From Methylocystis hirsuta (GTDB lineage: Bacteria > Pseudomonadota > Alphaproteobacteria > Rhizobiales > Beijerinckiaceae), in assembly GCF_003722355.1 (NCBI RefSeq), contig NZ_QWDD01000001.1:372001-436000 (forward strand): a stretch of 64,000 nucleotides of DNA. Direction: 5' to 3'. The notes under the pieces were generated by a model. The model searched no databases. It was not told where the DNA came from and saw only the letters and a list, made by a program, of their open reading frames with translations. Positions 62,821 to 64,000 of this stretch are shown here, in pieces (the stretch's first letter is position 1; the number at the start of each line of letters is the position of its first letter). The translations under genes and the position numbers were made by a program.

Positions 62821-64000
62821 GTGGCCCACGAGCATCGGCATGATCACGCCTCGCATGAGGAATCGAGATCCGCCCGCGCCGGCGGCGCAACCGAACATTC
62901 GGCTCACGGCGATACACGCGCGTCGGACGTCATCTACACATGCCCGATGCGTCCGCAGATTCGCCAGATCGGCCCCGGCAATTGTCCGATCTGCGGCATG
63001 ACGCTGGAGCCGCTGGTCGCTTCAACTGAAGCCGAACCGAACGCCGAACTCGTAGATATGACCAGGCGGTTCTGGATCGGGCTGGCGTTGGCGGCGCCGG
63101 TGCTCGTCTTGGAGATGGGCGGCCATTTATTCAATCTGCATCGCTTGCTAGCGCCGCAGGCGTCGAACTGGCTACAGCTCATTTTGGCGACCCCGGTCGT
63201 GCTCTGGGCTGGCTGGCCGTTTTTCGTTCGAGGCGCGCAGTCGCTCGTGACACGTAATCTGAATATGTTCACGCTCATCGCCATGGGAACGGGCGTCGCC
63301 TGGATTTACAGCGTCGCCGCAACATTCGCGCCGTCTCTTTTTCCACCTGCATTTCGCAACATCGACGGCTCTGTCCCGATCTATTTCGAAGCGGCGGCGG
63401 TGATCACCGTCCTGGTTCTGCTTGGACAAGTTCTTGAATTGCGCGCGCGGGAACAGACCGGCGGCGCCATACGCGCGCTCCTCGATCTCGCGCCAAAAAT
63501 GGCGACTCGGATTAACGCCGACGGATCCGACGAAGAGATTGTGCTGGATCTTGTGAAGGTCGGCGAGCGCCTGCGCGTCCGTCCAGGAGAAAAGGTTCCT
63601 GTGGACGGCGAACTCGTCGAGGGCCGCAGTTCGGTCGATGAGTCCATGGTCACCGGCGAATCCATGCCGGTGACCAAGACTGCAGGCGACAACGTCATTG
63701 GCGGCACGCTCAATCAGACTGGCGGCTTTGTGATGCGCGCCGAGAAGGTTGGCCACGACACCGTGCTCTCGAGGATTGTCGAGATGGTCGCATCGGCGCA
63801 GAGAAGCCGCGCGCCAATACAACGCCTCGCCGACCAAGTGGCGGGATGGTTCGTGCCCGTCGTCATTCTCATCGCCGTTCTTGCATTTCTTGCCTGGGCG
63901 ATCTGGGGACCGGAACCACGCATGACGTATGGCCTTGTTGCGGCGGTCTCCGTTCTCATCATCGCCTGCCCCTGCGCGCTCGGTCTTGCGACGCCGATGT
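62821..64000 (+). CDS. copA: Heavy-metal (copper) P1B-type ATPase, 3' truncated by window edge
   Basis: At least 393 residues, open at the window end. The N-terminus is His-rich ([12 protein letters not shown]), followed by a heavy-metal-binding domain ([26 protein letters not shown]) in place of the usual CxxC domain. Several membrane helices follow, then the actuator motif [13 protein letters not shown] and the CPC metal site [14 protein letters not shown]. It should export copper from the cytosol. The start is GTG 62821, nine bases after AGAAGG; ATG 62812 is also in frame. The phosphorylation and ATP-binding domains lie outside the window. Confidence 0.92.
   Translation, partial: MAHEHRHDHASHEESRSARAGGATEHSAHGDTRASDVIYTCPMRPQIRQIGPGNCPICGMTLEPLVASTEAEPNAELVDMTRRFWIGLALAAPVLVLEMGGHLFNLHRLLAPQASNWLQLILATPVVLWAGWPFFVRGAQSLVTRNLNMFTLIAMGTGVAWIYSVAATFAPSLFPPAFRNIDGSVPIYFEAAAVITVLVLLGQVLELRAREQTGGAIRALLDLAPKMATRINADGSDEEIVLDLVKVGERLRVRPGEKVPVDGELVEGRSSVDESMVTGESMPVTKTAGDNVIGGTLNQTGGFVMRAEKVGHDTVLSRIVEMVASAQRSRAPIQRLADQVAGWFVPVVILIAVLAFLAWAIWGPEPRMTYGLVAAVSVLIIACPCALGLATPM

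Noticed and set aside
1..64000. tRNA, rRNA or CRISPR loci
   Set aside because: No tRNA T-arm/acceptor pattern, rRNA signature or regularly spaced repeat array was found on either strand by eye; the GGTTCGAAGG at 23106-23115 belongs to the TPP riboswitch.

Overview
The window is GC-rich chromosomal DNA of an alphaproteobacterium in the Rhizobiales. Evidence includes the irr / fabA-fabB-fabI arrangement, the def-fmt-truA group, a TPP-riboswitch thiO-thiS-thiG-thiE cluster, zapA with its DUF4164 neighbour, the gap-pgk pair, and rhizobial-type palindromic intergenic repeats. Several copper-handling genes (multicopper oxidase, four-helix copper-binding protein, copper P-type ATPase) fit a methanotroph such as Methylocystis or Methylosinus, but no methane or methanol oxidation gene is present, so genus is inference. 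Almost all of it is housekeeping. I saw no tRNA, rRNA, CRISPR array, phage or intact insertion sequence.

Layout. 1-7.3 kb: the end of a CoA-transferase, then a tightly overlapped methionine-cycle operon (ArsR-methyltransferase regulator, metF, metH). 7.3-11.9 kb: a palindromic repeat, a DUF1810 gene, a Tat-exported multicopper oxidase and cstA with its small partner. 11.9-14.8 kb: a hybrid histidine kinase and a receiver-adenylate cyclase on the minus strand. 14.9-19.7 kb: a degenerate uracil-DNA glycosylase-like gene, ispG, a TacA/TacT-type toxin-antitoxin pair, a VOC protein and an SDR. 19.7-23.2 kb: the thiamine cluster, whose thiE is fused in frame to a peptidoglycan amidase. 23.3-34.3 kb: a secreted coiled-coil protein, GST, zapA, gap-pgk, peroxiredoxin, tlpA, argH, a ThiE-like paralogue, a Sel1 protein and an esterase. 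34.3-43.8 kb: DUF2023-flavodoxin, M48 peptidase-LemA, def-fmt-(MNT/HEPN)-truA, two paralogous small secreted proteins, a molybdopterin oxidoreductase with a cytochrome b partner, and a sugar epimerase. 43.9-53.5 kb: a lysA remnant beside a hydrolase and intact lysA, an L,D-transpeptidase, dxs, a small ORF coupled to a GIY-YIG gene, hisS and a tandem universal stress protein. 53.6-64 kb: a META-domain protein, a hydroxyacid dehydrogenase, an HWE kinase with a single-domain regulator, irr, fabABI, a cytochrome c and copper genes running off the end.

Functional links. metF and metH regenerate methionine under a regulator that itself carries a SAM-binding fold. The thiamine genes share one riboswitch leader. 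dxs and ispG both serve the non-mevalonate isoprenoid pathway, and dxs and thiG both draw on deoxyxylulose phosphate. fabA, fabB and fabI form the unsaturated fatty-acid module.

The most unusual items are the ThiE-amidase fusion, two cases where a gene lies between an intact neighbour and a partial copy of that neighbour (multicopper oxidase with DUF1810; alpha/beta hydrolase with lysA), a UDG-like protein lacking the usual catalytic and Fe-S residues, a toxin-antitoxin pair inside def-fmt-truA, and a 165-base ORF coupled to a GIY-YIG gene. All functional statements come from reading the sequence and knowledge of families; no database search was run.
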